A DNA stretch of 64,000 nt from Heterostelium album PN500 (Eukaryota; Evosea; Eumycetozoa; Acytosteliales; Acytosteliaceae). Below are positions 11,180-23,245 of the stretch, piece by piece. How positions within the stretch are numbered: the stretch's first letter is position 1; the number at the start of each line of letters is the position of its first letter. The notes beneath the pieces are model-generated. The model was given only the letters and a program-made list of their open reading frames with translations. It made no database searches and was not told the DNA's origin. The stretch lies in NCBI RefSeq assembly GCF_000004825.1, contig NW_008805070.1:310001-374000 (forward strand). Direction: 5' to 3'. The translations under genes and the position numbers were made by a program.

Positions 11180-11432
11180 GGGTCGTTTGGATATCTTAAA
11201 GATTCACTCTAGAAAGATGAATTTGACAAGAGGTATCAATCTAAAGAAGATCTCTGACAAGTTAAATGGTGCTTCTGGTGCAGAGCTTAAAGCTGTTTGT
11301 ACTGAGGCCGGTATGTATGCCTTGAGAGAGAGAAGAATTCACGTCAGTCAAGAGGATTTCGAAATGGCTGTTTCAAAGGTTATGAAGAAGGATTCAGAGT
11401 CAAATACCAGTATGAGTAAATTGTGGAAGTAA
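9980..11432 (+). CDS. psmC5: 26S proteasome regulatory ATPase Rpt6 (PSMC5)
   Basis: Three exons, 9980-10662, 10754-11009 and 11181-11432, join in phase to give about 396 residues, the usual size for Rpt6. Order: an N-terminal coiled coil ([20 protein letters not shown]), an OB domain ([20 protein letters not shown]), then the AAA+ domain with Walker A GPPGTGKT, Walker B IIFMDEID, arginine-finger region [13 protein letters not shown] and a C-terminal helical domain. The protein ends LWK, a hydrophobic C-terminal tail that docks into the 20S core in this family. The SRMVRELF and [16 protein letters not shown] segments match Rpt6 better than the other five Rpt subunits. It unfolds and feeds ubiquitinated substrates as part of the 19S base. 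Intron 2 contains a long (AAT)n microsatellite. Confidence 0.96.
11075..11180. repeat. (AAT)n microsatellite in Rpt6 intron 2
   Basis: Nearly perfect aat trinucleotide repeats, with one cat interruption at 11100-11102, run up to the splice acceptor of the last Rpt6 exon. The last repeat unit supplies the acceptor AG (aataatag). Confidence 0.9.
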
Positions 11433-11952
11433 ACAAACTAAAAACAAACCACAATACAACAAAAAACAAACAACATACAACAAGCACGTACATAAATTCC
11501 TCTTCTTTGTCAACAGCTGACAACAACATGTCTTCTTCTCACATCATTCATTCATTCATTCACTCTATCAAAAAACCAACCAACCAATTAAACAAGTTGT
11601 TATTTCCAAGTCACTAATTTGTTTTCATATTATGTAATCATCGCCATACATTCAATTAATTAAATATCAACTGATTATAAAAGTTGTCAAACAAACAAAC
11701 AACCAAACAACATATAGAAAAAATTAATAAAAAAATAAAAAATGTATAAACAATGAAATTAAAAACAATGGTAATTTATCTACAATCTTATCTTATAATG
11801 ATTCAATACCAATTTTTTGCACAAATATAGAAAGATAGATAATATTAATAATTCATGTTAAAACAACAAATAATAACTTTTTTTTAAATTTCTATTTAAA
11901 GACAGCTACTTTATTGTTATTCAAAAGAAATATTATTTGATAAAAAAAATAA
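11433..11952. other. Intergenic, Rpt6 3' region
   Basis: Begins with a C/A-rich stretch (11440-11610), probably 3' UTR, then turns AT-rich. A short open frame overlapping the start is low-complexity and not supported as a gene. Confidence 0.4.
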
Positions 11953-12297
11953 ATGGAAAATCAAACTATTTATGAAGTTACTGTTGTTGTCGACAAAGAA
12001 TCAGCAGAAAAGGTTGAGTCCTTCATTGAAAAGCATGTTAATGAAGTAGTTTTATTGGACAATGGAACACTATTCAAAAGTGGAACTATTAACAAGTTAA
12101 AATCTACCGACACCAATTCCAATACCGTTAGTTTTATCAACCAATACTATCCTGTATCACAGCAAACACTAGAACACTACTTTAAGGTTCATGGACCTCG
12201 TATCTCTAGAGAAGTTAAATCAGAATTTCAAGACAAAAATATTACAATAACTCCAAGAGTTTATACTGTTTTTAAAGAATTTTTATCTACAAACTAA
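11953..12297 (+). CDS. DUF4286-like protein
   Basis: A single-exon gene of 114 residues. It starts MENQTIYEVTVVVDKESAEK, continues with an HVNEVVLLDNGTLF segment, a central strand NTVSFINQYYPVSQQTL, then HYFKVHGPRISREVKSEF and a C-terminal TPRVYTVFKEF. This layout matches the DUF4286 family: IYEVTVNVD start, a Y.V....S...L..Y...H.P.L+.E...+F core and a final strand. The family is a ferredoxin-like fold of unknown function. There is no signal peptide or membrane segment. It lies between Rpt6 and an ankyrin gene, all on the plus strand. Confidence 0.7.
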   Translation: MENQTIYEVTVVVDKESAEKVESFIEKHVNEVVLLDNGTLFKSGTINKLKSTDTNSNTVSFINQYYPVSQQTLEHYFKVHGPRISREVKSEFQDKNITITPRVYTVFKEFLSTN

Positions 12298-12485
12298 CAT
12301 TCTAAAATTTGTTATTTTAATAAATTTTATTTGTTTCATTCCATCAGAAATAAAATGTTAAAATTTGAGAGGTTGGATTTTTTTTTTTTATTTAACAAAT
12401 TGCTTTTGTTTGTTTCAGTATTGATGATAGGTTGGTCTTCCATTCAATCCAATCTTCTACATTTTAAATATAAGTTAAATGAAAG

Positions 12486-13991
12486 ATGGAGAAAAGATTA
12501 TTTTCAGTAGTTTTTAAGAATATTTTTTTACGAAATTCAATATTTAAATATATTAGATATATAAACAGTTTAACTGGTAGAACTTATTATAAATGGAATG
12601 AATTACAACGGTTACCTAAAATCTTAGCAACTCATGGTTATTTCAATCAGTTACCAAAATCTCTTGGTCAGTGTGATATCACAACTTTCACTCTTGGTAC
12701 TGGCACGCATATAATCTCTTGTGCGATCAGAGGAGGTGGAAGTTTAGCAGTGTTTCAATATATTTTAGATTACTTTCGATATGGTAGTAATAGAACAGAC
12801 GTTTTAAACAATCTATTGAAAGAATCATCAGAGTACGGTAGATTCGATATAATTCAATATCTATTGGAAAGATTCAATACTACCAAGTGGGATATGGTGA
12901 AAGCGATGAAGTATGCACCGTTTTCAGGTGATTTACAGTTAATGCAATTCTTCTTTGACAAGATTGATTATGACAATTGTGAAGATATCTCGAAAGTCTA
13001 TGGTAAATCATTCAATAGTGCAGCACATGTCGGTAGAATCGATTTGATAAAATGGTTGGTCGAGAACAGACCACAGGAGTTACCGTATACCCAGATGTAT
13101 CTTTCAGCAATATCCTATAATCAACTACCGGTATTAGAATACCTTTTGTTAGAACACAGAGATCTTTTGGATACTGGAAATGAAGAGTATCTAAGGAATG
13201 CTGCTAACCTAGAGACTGGTATTGAGATATTCAAAGTTCTTTACCAACTTGGATGTAAATGTCCTCCTATAGTGATGTCTTTGGCAGCTGAAGCAGGTAA
13301 CCTGGAATTAGTTCAATGGATTCATCAAAATACTACTTATATATGTATGTCATCGACTGTCGATGCAGCTGCCACCAATGGTCATCAAGAAGTTACTCTT
13401 TGGCTACTCAAGAATAGAACTGATGTATGGTATTCCGATAAGACATTAGGTATTGCTGTTTCAAAAGGAGATGTTAATACGATGGAATGGCTATTGGAAA
13501 ACACTACTCATTCGTTGACAAAAAGCATGAACAAAACTGCTCCTCTTAACATTGTGATATCTCTCCATGAGAGAAAGTATAACTTTGATTTCTTCAACGA
13601 TAAAACTTTGTATAATGCAGCTCTCTCCGGAAGACTAGACGTTGTAAAATGGTTGCATGAGAACAGGACCGAATGTTGCTAACACTCACCGATGACCTCT
13701 GTAATTTACTACACGTACCACACCGATGTTGCACAGTGGCTGTTGGAAAATAGAACTGAACGTCAGATTGATCCGGATAATACTCATGATTTTCTGTCAT
13801 TTTTGATACGCCATAATAAACATGTAATGTTAGTATGGCTATTGGAAACAGATCTTCTTCCATATAATGAAATAATGTACGCTGCCTCTAGGATCTGGAT
13901 CGAATGTGAGTGTAGAGCGCTTCAAGTTCTTTGTGAATACACTGACAGAAAAACCAAAGAATTAAATAAACTTAAGCAACAAAATATTTAA
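12486..13991 (+). pseudogene. Dictyostelid ankyrin-repeat protein with an in-frame stop
   Basis: One frame runs from 12486 to 13991, interrupted only by TAA at 13680-13682. The part before the stop is 398 residues and the part after about 100. The N terminus (LFSVVFKNIFLRNSIFKYIR) and the repeats (GRIDLIKWLVENR, GNLELVQWIHQN, GRLDVVKWLHENRTECC) are typical of the large dictyostelid ankyrin family whose repeats read GHLEVVKWLHENRTEG. Sequence after the stop carries on as repeats (DVAQWLLENRTERQI) to a natural-looking C terminus. So either a full-length gene has acquired a nonsense codon, or a truncated 398-residue protein is made. The function of the family is unknown. The intact relative in this window is 41923-43359. 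Confidence 0.75.
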
Positions 13992-14050
13992 AATAAAATT
14001 AAATAAGTTAATTAGATTAATATTATTTACTTTCATTTCCGTTCTGGATA

Positions 14051-14745
14051 TTATTGAGGTGGTAAATGGAATAAATAACCTGAATTTGAGAGATTTGATA
14101 AAAATAAAAGGTTATAAAGTTTATTATTGTCAGATTTAAAGTTATCGTTTAATTGTTGATTGGAATGGATGAAGCCACCTTTGGTGTGATCGTTCATGTA
14201 GATGGCAATGAATGATGAATGATCGCATCTTCTGAGTTCAATCACATCGCTGATCACAATCGATTCTACTGACCAAGGTAGATTCTCCAGTGTACGATCC
14301 TCTCTAAGAAGTTGACATCCACATCCAATCTAATATAGATAAACCATTATTGATGGAGAATATTTCTTTTAATATACAATGTGATAAATTAATTATATTA
14401 TTATTATTATTATTATTATTATTTTTATTATTCTTTTTTATCTATTATAATATAAATATATCTATTATCTAAATTATATTCTTAAATACATGAAAAATAG
14501 TTATATATCTATTGGTGTCCTCTAAGCGAGGTGGCTTTCGTATCATAGCAAAAGTCAGATGCATATGACCACACTTCTGACAAGGTTTGGTAATGACTAG
14601 TCATAAATATTTTTTTAAAAACTTATTATTTTAATAAGCTTGTACAGTATTGAATTCAAAATGTTTGTTGTTATTGTTGTAGACGTCAATGTAAATCTCT
14701 TCATTTACTAAGACAATTAATAGATATGATTTTTGGGAAGTTCAT
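14051..14745 (-). CDS. Three-exon Cys-rich (zinc-binding?) protein, about 140 residues
   Basis: Exons 14745-14709, 14596-14490 and 14329-14051 splice in phase with GTAAAT, GTATTT donors and TAG acceptors. The predicted protein starts MNFPKIISINCLIITKP, then has CQKCGHMHLTFAMIRKPPR, LEDTNRYITIFHIGCGCQLL, a segment WSVESIVISDVIELRRCDHS and a C-terminal half with IYMNDHTKGGFIHS. The CxxC...CxC pattern suggests a small zinc-binding fold. I do not recognise the family. The first exon codes only 12 residues, so the start is less certain than the other two exons. Support comes from the matching phases and the continuous non-repetitive sequence across both junctions. Confidence 0.55.
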
Positions 14746-14831
14746 TTTTTGTTTTTTTTATTTTTGACCAGACTTGAGTTTATGATCATAAATAAATTAA
14801 AAAAACAATTAAAAAAGATATTTATATAATT

Positions 14832-15926
14832 ATGTCAACTACTTTCTCAAATATAATTTTAGATTTTATCTTTAGTTTTATTAAGGAACCTATAGATCGA
14901 GCATCATTCATTTTGACATGTAAACGATACTATAATGAACGTGATTGCTATTGCAACTATTTCAAGAAAATCGATAGATCTAGATCAACAAGTCAGAAGC
15001 AACCAGATAGCGACAACTATGATAAAAAGTCATTGTCAACTTTTTCAATGTCACCAGTGATGTGCACTCTCATCTTTCATAGGGATAACTTTGATCGATG
15101 CATCAGTGAGATCAAGGAAGAGCATACGATCTTATCGATCAACGGTGTTTGTGAATACGGCTATCTAAGTATTCCTCCATCGATAGAGACTCTCCGTATC
15201 AACACCCTAGGAGAGTCAATACCAGCTGGCAAAATACCGCTTACCATCAAGAAGTTGCAGCTTGAGACTACCTTCAAAAAGCCGTCGCTCGGACCAAACT
15301 ATCTACCTGATACGTTGGAATCTCTCAAACTCTCGAGATACCGCCACAGTTTGAAAGCAGGCGATTTGCCTTGCTATCTAAAGGAGTTAGATTTAGGAAC
15401 TGTTCTGACTCAGGAGTTCATTGATGGCAATGATATCTTTCCGAAATCGTTGGTAAAGTTGAAGATGTCGATGGCGTCAAAACAGATACCCTCTGTGAAA
15501 TGGTTACCATCGAATCTACAATACCTACGTGTTGGCGAGCAACTCCAGAGCACATTGAACATGTCGTTTCCGGCTGGATTGCAACAGCTTCATTTCCCAA
15601 AGCAATCGAGCTTCAACTCGGATCTCGACCTAAGCAATATGTCCAATCTAACTCATTTATCTTTGCCCATAAACTACAGTAGTAAAGTAACATACCCACC
15701 AAGCTTAAAACAATTGAAATGCGGTAAGCGATACTTGGACATTCAATGTACAGCAACTAAAGATCATAAACATTCATTTGAATCAATAATATTATTCAAT
15801 GAAAAATATGAGTTCAATTTAATACAATTGACAACTTCAGATATAAATGAAATCCAATACCTTTTGATAATGAAAAACAATCATCCAAAACTATATTTTT
15901 CATCAAATAAAGTATTGTTTTTGTAA
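14832..15926 (+). CDS. FNIP/LRR-like repeat protein with F-box-like N terminus
   Basis: A single-exon gene of 364 residues. Residues 8-35 (ILDFIFSFIKEPIDRASFIL followed by TCKRYYN) look like the F-box-type start common in dictyostelid repeat families. From about residue 110 there are tandem repeats of about 22 residues with a P-x-S/T-L/I-E-x-L-x-L core (PPSIETLRI, YLPDTLESLKLSR, PPSLKQLKCG), a diverged form of the FNIP repeat. Such proteins are very abundant in dictyostelids. A role in ubiquitin-ligase substrate choice is sometimes inferred from the F-box but is not shown here. The gene converges tail-to-tail with the minus-strand gene at 15981. Confidence 0.7.
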   Translation: MSTTFSNIILDFIFSFIKEPIDRASFILTCKRYYNERDCYCNYFKKIDRSRSTSQKQPDSDNYDKKSLSTFSMSPVMCTLIFHRDNFDRCISEIKEEHTILSINGVCEYGYLSIPPSIETLRINTLGESIPAGKIPLTIKKLQLETTFKKPSLGPNYLPDTLESLKLSRYRHSLKAGDLPCYLKELDLGTVLTQEFIDGNDIFPKSLVKLKMSMASKQIPSVKWLPSNLQYLRVGEQLQSTLNMSFPAGLQQLHFPKQSSFNSDLDLSNMSNLTHLSLPINYSSKVTYPPSLKQLKCGKRYLDIQCTATKDHKHSFESIILFNEKYEFNLIQLTTSDINEIQYLLIMKNNHPKLYFSSNKVLFL

Positions 15927-15980
15927 AATAAAATTAATTAATCTATTAATCTATTAATATTTGATTTCTTTATTATTCTT

Positions 15981-17243
15981 TTATAACAATAGTATAATTA
16001 AAGAAAAGATTAGGACAAACACCGATCTTGAATTAAAAATGGCAGAAGCAGTCGATTTTTCATGTGAAAATTTAAAGGATGGTTCTACACTGGAAATCAT
16101 AAAGTCGACAGGTTTGACATTTGAAGGTAAATCCATTGTGAAGTTGTGTTCTTGAACAGCCTGAGTTTGCAAATTCAAAACTAATAATTGTTTTGCACCT
16201 TTGGAGTAAAGACCAACATATTTAGGATCAGAGTAAGAACGAAGAACTGTATCCAAAGTGAAAGGTTTCTCTAGAATAATACCAAAGTTTCTAGAATCTT
16301 GTTCAATGCTATAGACCTTTAGCTCATGGGTATTGAGATCGTTTCCAGCCACAAATGTATATCCATTATGAGAGACAATACCAACATGTTGAATTTTGAA
16401 CTCCACCCTGAAAGACGATGGATGTTCAGGGAATCCATCGGAATTCAATTTGAAAATTGCCATAAAGTTGTCACTGGAATCATTGTGATTGGTCAATACA
16501 GAATAGGCATTTGAATATCTATCGAGTGTGACCATTACACCATTCTCCAAATCCTCTGGTACTTTAATTGGCACCTCTGAACAATGAAAGGTAACACTCT
16601 GGGGATAAGAACAAGCAGTAAGATAACCTTTCTTATTCTCTGGAACCACCAAGCCAATACCAGTCGGTTTCTTACTCTTTGAGTTGTACTCATCCTTTGT
16701 AACCTCAGTATGATAGTAGGTTTTTTCATTGAATTCATTATTCAATTCCGATTCAAAATTAGAATGTTCCTTGAGATGAACTAATGAATAGGTATTCTTA
16801 ATAGTTTGAACTGAATCAAAAATCATCTATTAAAAAAAAAATTCCAATTAGTATTAAATTTAAAAAAGAATGATTTATTGTTTTTTTTAAAGAATACTTA
16901 CACTTTTTTCTTTTTGGTTCATATAAACAAATCTATCTAATTTTACATCATTCATTCCTTCTTGATTTAAATAATTCCATTTACTTTTTGGATCCACAAT
17001 GGATTTGAAATATACATTTGTTTGGGTTTGGTTTGTCGATTTGTGTGTCAATACATAAATATTTCTGATTGTGATTTGAGGTTTTTTTGGTTTGTGTGGT
17101 GAAGTAGAATCCTCTGATGAGTATGAGTCAGAGTAAGAATCAGATTCGGATTCGTCATCTTCATCATCTGCATATACTAAATTATTATTATTTAATTGTA
17201 AAATTAATAAAACTAAAATACAAATATAAATTAAAGTTTTCAT
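15981..17243 (-). CDS. Secreted, probably GPI-anchored surface protein
   Basis: Exons 17243-16902 and 16826-15981 join in phase 0 to give about 395 residues. Residues 1-25 form a signal peptide (MKTLIYICILVLLILQL). An acidic Ser-rich spacer follows (DDEDDESESDSYSDSYSSED), then about 320 residues of soluble domain with strands such as GVMVTLDRYSNAYSVLTN and HNGYTFVAGNDLNTHELKVY that suggest a beta-propeller-like fold. The C terminus has small residues (STASAIFNS) followed by a hydrophobic tail (VFVLIFSLIILLL) with no charged residues after it, the layout of a GPI-addition signal. N-glycosylation sequons are present (NQT, NFT). I do not recognise the family. Confidence 0.75.
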
Positions 17244-17490
17244 TTTTTTGTTTTAAAAAAATTAAATAAATCAATAAAATCAATCCAATTATGTTTTATT
17301 TATTTAAATATAGATTCATTTTTTCAAGGTTGGTAAAATAAATCAAAATAATCATATAAATTGATATTTCATTTACTTTTCCTTAAACCTGTGTTGGGGT
17401 ATTTATTATTTGTATAAAAATTATTAAAAAATTATTTAAATATAAGAAATAAATGTAAGAAATATTAAATTCCAATTCATTCATTTTAAT
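17244..17490. other. Intergenic spacer
   Basis: AT-rich spacer between the start of the surface-protein gene and the end of the CH-GAR gene. No ORF or repeat was seen. Confidence 0.4.
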
Positions 17491-20400
17491 TTATTTATCT
17501 TGTTTTTTTAAACCAAATATTGATTTAGTTTGTGAAGATAAACTTGAAATGGGTGATTTTTTCGTTTTCGTAGTGGATGTTGTTGTAGTGCTGGGTGAAG
17601 ATGTGGGTGTGTTGGATTTTGTTGTTGAAGAAATGGAATTAGATTTACTTTGAGTGGGGGTAGTAGATGTGGTGGTAGTTGAAGACGATGATATTGATGA
17701 CGGTGATGGTGATGATTTTATAGTAGATGATAATAATGATGATGATTTACTAGTTGATTTAGTTGGAGAGGATTGTGCAGATGTTGAATTGATAATTCTA
17801 CCTTTGGTAGGTGTGTTGTTGTTAGTTGGTATTCTAGAGGGTGAGTTGGAGGGAACAGATCTTAATGTTCCGGATGCAACTTGTGTTCTGTGAGTACCGA
17901 GCTTGTAGTCGATATCTCCACTGCCTGGCAAAGGATTGCTGTCTTTACCGCTGCTGCCATTAGGAGAAGATGATGGTGACTTTGAGTATGGTAAAGGTGT
18001 ACCTGAACGCAGTGGAATATTACTTTGGCTATTTCCATACTGCGGCAAAGGTGTACCAGCTCTGAGAATCTTTGATGCCTTTATAACTGGTTTACTATTG
18101 GTCTTCGATGGTGAAAGATCCTGTGACGTCTTAACAACACCATTCTCTGCATATGATTTTTGAATCTGTAACTTTGTCATTTCATTTGATGATTCATTCT
18201 CAAGTTCTGCTACTTTTTCTATATAGATTATATGATATAAAATATAATGTTAGTGATTTGATTGTTTGCGATCGATTACCATTGTAAAAATACATACCAA
18301 TATCAGCAGCAGTAATGACGGAATTATAACGAATCAAGAAATCTTTCAAAGTCATCCAACCACCACCAACACGCACGACAATGATGTTGTTTACGCAACG
18401 CATGTTGACAACGGTATCTCCCCATTTGTATTTGTTTGGTGCGATACGTTCGATGTGTCTCGGTAGGACAATAGATGGCGGGAGAATACGCTTCATGGTA
18501 GTGTTGAGGAACTCGGCGAATATCTTATCGGTACTGTCACTTACAGCAGGTTTGTAGGTCGGATAGTTTGTAACTGTATGGAAATTACGATGATAAGAAT
18601 AATCTTTCTTTTCAACTTCTTTGGTTGGTGTCGTTGGTTTTGCTGGTTTATCATTGGTGCTAGTCTCTGGCGTCAAATCGAGATCTACATCAAGAGAATC
18701 ACCGAAACTTACGATTTCATCCTCTTCCTCTTCGACTGTAGATGTCTCTACGATGGTTGTAATGGTTGTGGTTGTTGTGGTGATGGTTACAGCATCGATT
18801 GGAACGGCCGATGACGAGGTTGACTTCTTTACCTCGGCAGACTGTCTGGATGCTGGTCTTAAAGGTGGTAGCTTGCTAACCGTTGATATTGGTTTTGTTG
18901 GAACTGATGTAGTAGATGATTTCGATGGTGATTGTGGAGTGTTATTGTTGGTCGCTAGAGTCGATCTCACAGTTGAATTGAACGATGGTTTTGGTTTGGA
19001 AGGTGTTGATGAAGATGGTAAATTGATAGTCTTTGGTGAAGGTATAGAGCCAGTTATCTTGCTTGTAGCTGTACTTGGTGATGGGGTTGTCGGTGTTGAG
19101 CTGGTTGCTGTTATCTTAGGTTTGATTGCAGATGTTGAGCTAGTTGCGGTTGACGATGTAGAGGTTGCAGCTTTTAACTTAGGTGACGATACAGTTGTTG
19201 TTGTTGAAGTTAAAGCTGATGATGGTTTTGGTGTTGCAGTTGTAGTGGTAGATGATGTGACTGATTTAGTAGGAATACTCTTTGATGGTGAAGATGTTGT
19301 TGCTGTTGTCGGTCTTTGAACAGAAATAGGTTGTTTTAATGACCCTATAACTGGTTTTGTTCTTGGTTGTAATGATGACGATGAAGATGATGTAGTTGTC
19401 TTTGTAGTGGCTGTTGTTGTTGTTGTTGTTGTTGCAGTTGAAGATGCTGGTATTTCACTAGATTCTAGCTTGTTGTTTGTAGTTGGTATCTCTTCTAAAG
19501 AGGTGGTCTCAACATTAGAAGCGGTTTCGATTGTTTGTCTGTTCAACGAGCTTGTGCCCAATGAGGAACTCTCTGTTGTTGTAACTGTAGATACCACACC
19601 TGTTATGGTATCTGGTGATGATTCTAAAACTTGAATATTATTATTATTATTAATATTATTGTTCTTTTCTTCAACTTCTATTTCTGTTGTGTCTTTTGTT
19701 ATTGTTGTTGTTGCTGTGATCTGTTCTTCTATTTCAACGTTGTATGTATTGTTATTATTATTATTAAGATTATTAATTTTAAGATTCTCAAAATCTACAT
19801 TAATGTTGCTACTATCAATGATTTCAGTTGTTAAATCCTCTAATGCTATTTGTTGTTGGGATTGTTGATCAATAGATGTATTTGTATTGCTATCTGATTC
19901 TTTGTCTGGTGAGATAGTGGCATTATTAGATGATTCCTCTTCAACCTCGACTTGAGCTTTGAGTTCAACTTGATCCTCAACATCAATCTCTTCTTGTACT
20001 TCTATTTTTTGTTGAATTTGTTCTTGTTTTTCCTCTTGTATAGTTTGTAATTGTTGTACTACTACTTCTTCTTCTTCTACTTCCTCTTCTTGCTTAACAG
20101 TTTCTTGCTCAGTTATTGTCTCCAAGAATGTCTTTTCAAGATTCTTATATGAACTAGTTGATCTATTCAGTGATTCTATTTCATTGTCTACATCTAACTC
20201 CAAGTCAGTGATGTCTGATGTTGTACCATTGTTACTACTACTGCTGCTGTTAATGCTACTGTTGATCAAATCCTCAGAGGTTGTTGATGGCTCTACCGAT
20301 TCGATTGAGTACTCTGAACCGGTATCACTGAACTCCTCGCTATTCAGCTGCTCTATGATCAAATCTGTTTCGTCCATTGCTACGACCTCATCGTCTTCAT

Positions 20401-21129
20401 AGTTGTGCTTCTTGAGTGTACCCATGAATGCCATTACCTCATTTCCAGTCACCAATGGTTCATACTCGTCAGAGGAATCCGATTCAAACTCATCCGAAGA
20501 ATCTTCACTCTCCTCTACTACCAATTCTACCTCTTCCTCTTCATCTACTTTAGTGATATCAAACTTTGTATTAAATAAAGTCTTTAAATCAATCATATTA
20601 TTACTACTGCTATTACTACTACTAGATCCTGATGTAATAGTATGTCTATGATGATGTTGTTGTTGTTGTTGCTGTAAAGATGATGAATTATTCTTAAATA
20701 ACTCCACTGATGATCTTCTTGTGTCGACCCAAGTAGATGTCTGTCTTGTAGCAACTGATGAATCTGTAGATGAAGATGATGGTGATGTCGATGATGTAGA
20801 TGTTGGTGTTGGTGTGGATGTAGGTGTCAATCTTTGATTACCTAAAATCATAGATGATCCTCTTGGTTTTGTTTGTTGTGTAGATGATGAGAATGATGAT
20901 GATGATGATGGTGATGTATTGGATTGTTGGTTTGACTGTTGTTGTTGTTGTTGATCAAACTCTTTCTTTGATTTTAAAAATGAAGTTAAAGATACACCTC
21001 TTTGTTTGTTACCTCCACTATTACTATTATTATTATTACTATCGCTATTATTTAAATTGTTGTTGTTGTATGTACTATTACTAATATTTGTATTATTATT
21101 GATGTTATTAATATTATCATTATTGCCTA

Positions 21130-21170
<41 letters not shown>

Positions 21171-21741
21171 ACTTTAGTTGGTTCAGTTGAACTAGTTGTG
21201 GAAGCAACAATGTTATTATTATCATCTTTAATTGAAGGTGATTGTGAGGAAGAGGTTGTAGATTGTGATGATGATATTGGAATATCAGTATGATTGATAC
21301 TCTCTTTATCATAAGTATTGCTATTGTTATTGTTATTGTTATTGTTAGTTGTTGTTTCTGATTGTTGTACGCTATTTACAGAGATATTGTTGTTGGCCAT
21401 ATTATTATTATTATTAGTAATAATACCATTAGCTATCTCACCGGTAATTAGTTCCTCGGTGATAACAGTCTCAGTGACAGTAGTTATTTCTGTTGTTTTC
21501 TCTAATACGACAACAGATGTATTGTTGTTCTTCTCACTGATATCATTAATCTTTGATGACTCGTTTGTTGATTCTACAATTGATTTACTATTTTCCGATT
21601 GATTACTATCATTATTACTAATACAAATACTAGCACCATAATTATTATTATTACTAATATCACCAATTAGAACTATATTCAAATCTTCTTGTTGTTTTGT
21701 TACACTTGAATCAACTACAGATGACTTTTCATCGTTATCAC

Positions 21742-21808
<67 letters not shown>

Positions 21809-22202
21809 TGATAATGGTGGAATTGGAGTCATCTCACTTGATTCTTTAGATGACTGTTCTACATTTTCCAAAACACAGCTACTGTTAACTTTACTTGAAC
21901 TATCTGTATCAATAGATGATATTGCCAAAGTTTGACTGGAATAGTCACTAATGTTATTGCTATTATTGTTAATGTTATTGCTATTGCTATTGTTACTGAC
22001 ATCGTTATTGATACTGATATTACTAATGCTGTCATTGCTATTGTTGTTGTTGTTGTTTAACAAAATATTGTTTGATTCAGACGAAGTTGTTTTGGTTGTA
22101 GATTCTAAATCAATTGGATTAGAATATGAAATGTTGGTGTTATTTGATAATGGAGATGCAGTGGATGAAGAAGATGTAGAGGATGATGTTGTAGGTTGTG
22201 GC

Positions 22203-22274
<72 letters not shown>

Positions 22275-23245
22275 GGAGCAGCCTTCTTTAAAGTTGCAGA
22301 AGCAGGTTTCTTCTTTTTTCTCTTTTTCATTGTCAATGTAGGTGGTAGTGGAATATCTTCAATAGTCTCTATTGTTGTTGATCCACTACTACTACTACCT
22401 GATCTACCTATCTTATCATTATTAAACACAGTAATATTTAACTTGTGTTTGAATCCTCTCTTTCCACCTAAATTAATAATATTAATATCTTTATAGACAT
22501 ATGTATATCTTTATATATATATAGTAGTAATTACTTTACCTTCAATTGATAATGCTAATAAACAATAGATTACTTTCTTTAGATTCTTCTTTTCGTAGAG
22601 ATCGGTCGGTAAGAATAGATAGTCCGGTAGGACACCAAGCTCCAAGCACGCACAGAGGAAGAAGTTGATATTCTCCAGTTTCATGTAGGATGGACTGTTC
22701 TTCTTGTGAATACGCTTTATAATGCCCGGTTTGATGATGTTTGCCAACTTGCACAGCCAAATACCGTCGATCAACGCTTGGAACAGATCTTCCTCTTCGA
22801 ACGAGTGATCCAAACACTCCTCCAGCCAAGCACGCACCTCCTCACGATTGAAAAGGAAAGCATAGTCATCCCAAGCCTGTCGCTTTGCAGTCAAACGTGA
22901 AACATTCTTTGGTTTGAAAATAATGATTTTCTCTTCATCATCATTTTCCTCCGTTGTTGTTGTTGTTGGAGCATTATCTGTTGTTGTTGTAGTTGTTGTT
23001 GTAGTTGTTGTTGTTGCAGTTGTCAAAGGTTGATATACAGGTGTATTTTTAATACGCTTAGCAAGATCATCGGTATCGTTGGAAGTCTTCTCTAACACTT
23101 GAGTTACCATGTGTGTGGGTGGTGCTTCCGGTGGGAATTCACCCATCGACACCATCGATCTTTGTTTTTTCATTCTCTCAAAGAATCCGATCGGCGTCGA
23201 AGGCAACGACGAATCTTGTATCAACTTTTCTGGTATTCTAGACAT
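17491..23245 (-). CDS. Giant CH-domain plus GAR (GAS2)-domain cytoskeletal linker
   Basis: Exons 23245-22540, 22467-18298 and 18218-17491 join in phase to give about 1867 residues. Residues 125-240 are a calponin-homology domain (EEDLFQALIDGIWLCKLANI, NINFFLCACLELGV, DLYEKKNLKKVIYCLLAL). A region of more than 1000 residues follows, made of low-complexity Ser/Thr/Asn/Gln/Glu/Pro. It includes an uninterrupted poly-Gln run, a poly-Asn run and acidic patches (DEEEEVELVVEESEDSSDEF). Near residue 1560 is a GAR/GAS2 domain: RHIERIAPNKYKWGDTVVN followed by VVRVGGGWMTLKDFLIRYN. The tail is basic and Ser-rich with repeated GTPLPQYG/GTPLPYS motifs. In GAS2 and spectraplakin proteins CH binds F-actin and GAR binds microtubules, so an actin-microtubule linker is the likely role. 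The GTPLP motifs recall EB1-binding SxIP-like tails only loosely. Confidence 0.9.
21738..21809. repeat. Coding (ATT)n tract, poly-Asn
   Basis: Uninterrupted att repeats on the plus strand encode poly-Asn in the minus-strand CH-GAR gene, a typical dictyostelid homopolymer. Confidence 0.9.
22202..22274. repeat. Coding (TTG)n tract, poly-Gln
   Basis: Repeats of ttg on the plus strand encode a run of 24 or more CAA glutamine codons in the CH-GAR gene, just after the Lys-rich start of exon 2. Confidence 0.9.

Noticed and set aside
19331-22496. Many plus-strand frames rich in Val, Leu, Asp or Cys opposite the CH-GAR gene
   Set aside because: They are antisense shadows of Ser/Thr/Asn/Gln codons in the minus-strand gene (for example poly-Cys opposite poly-Gln).
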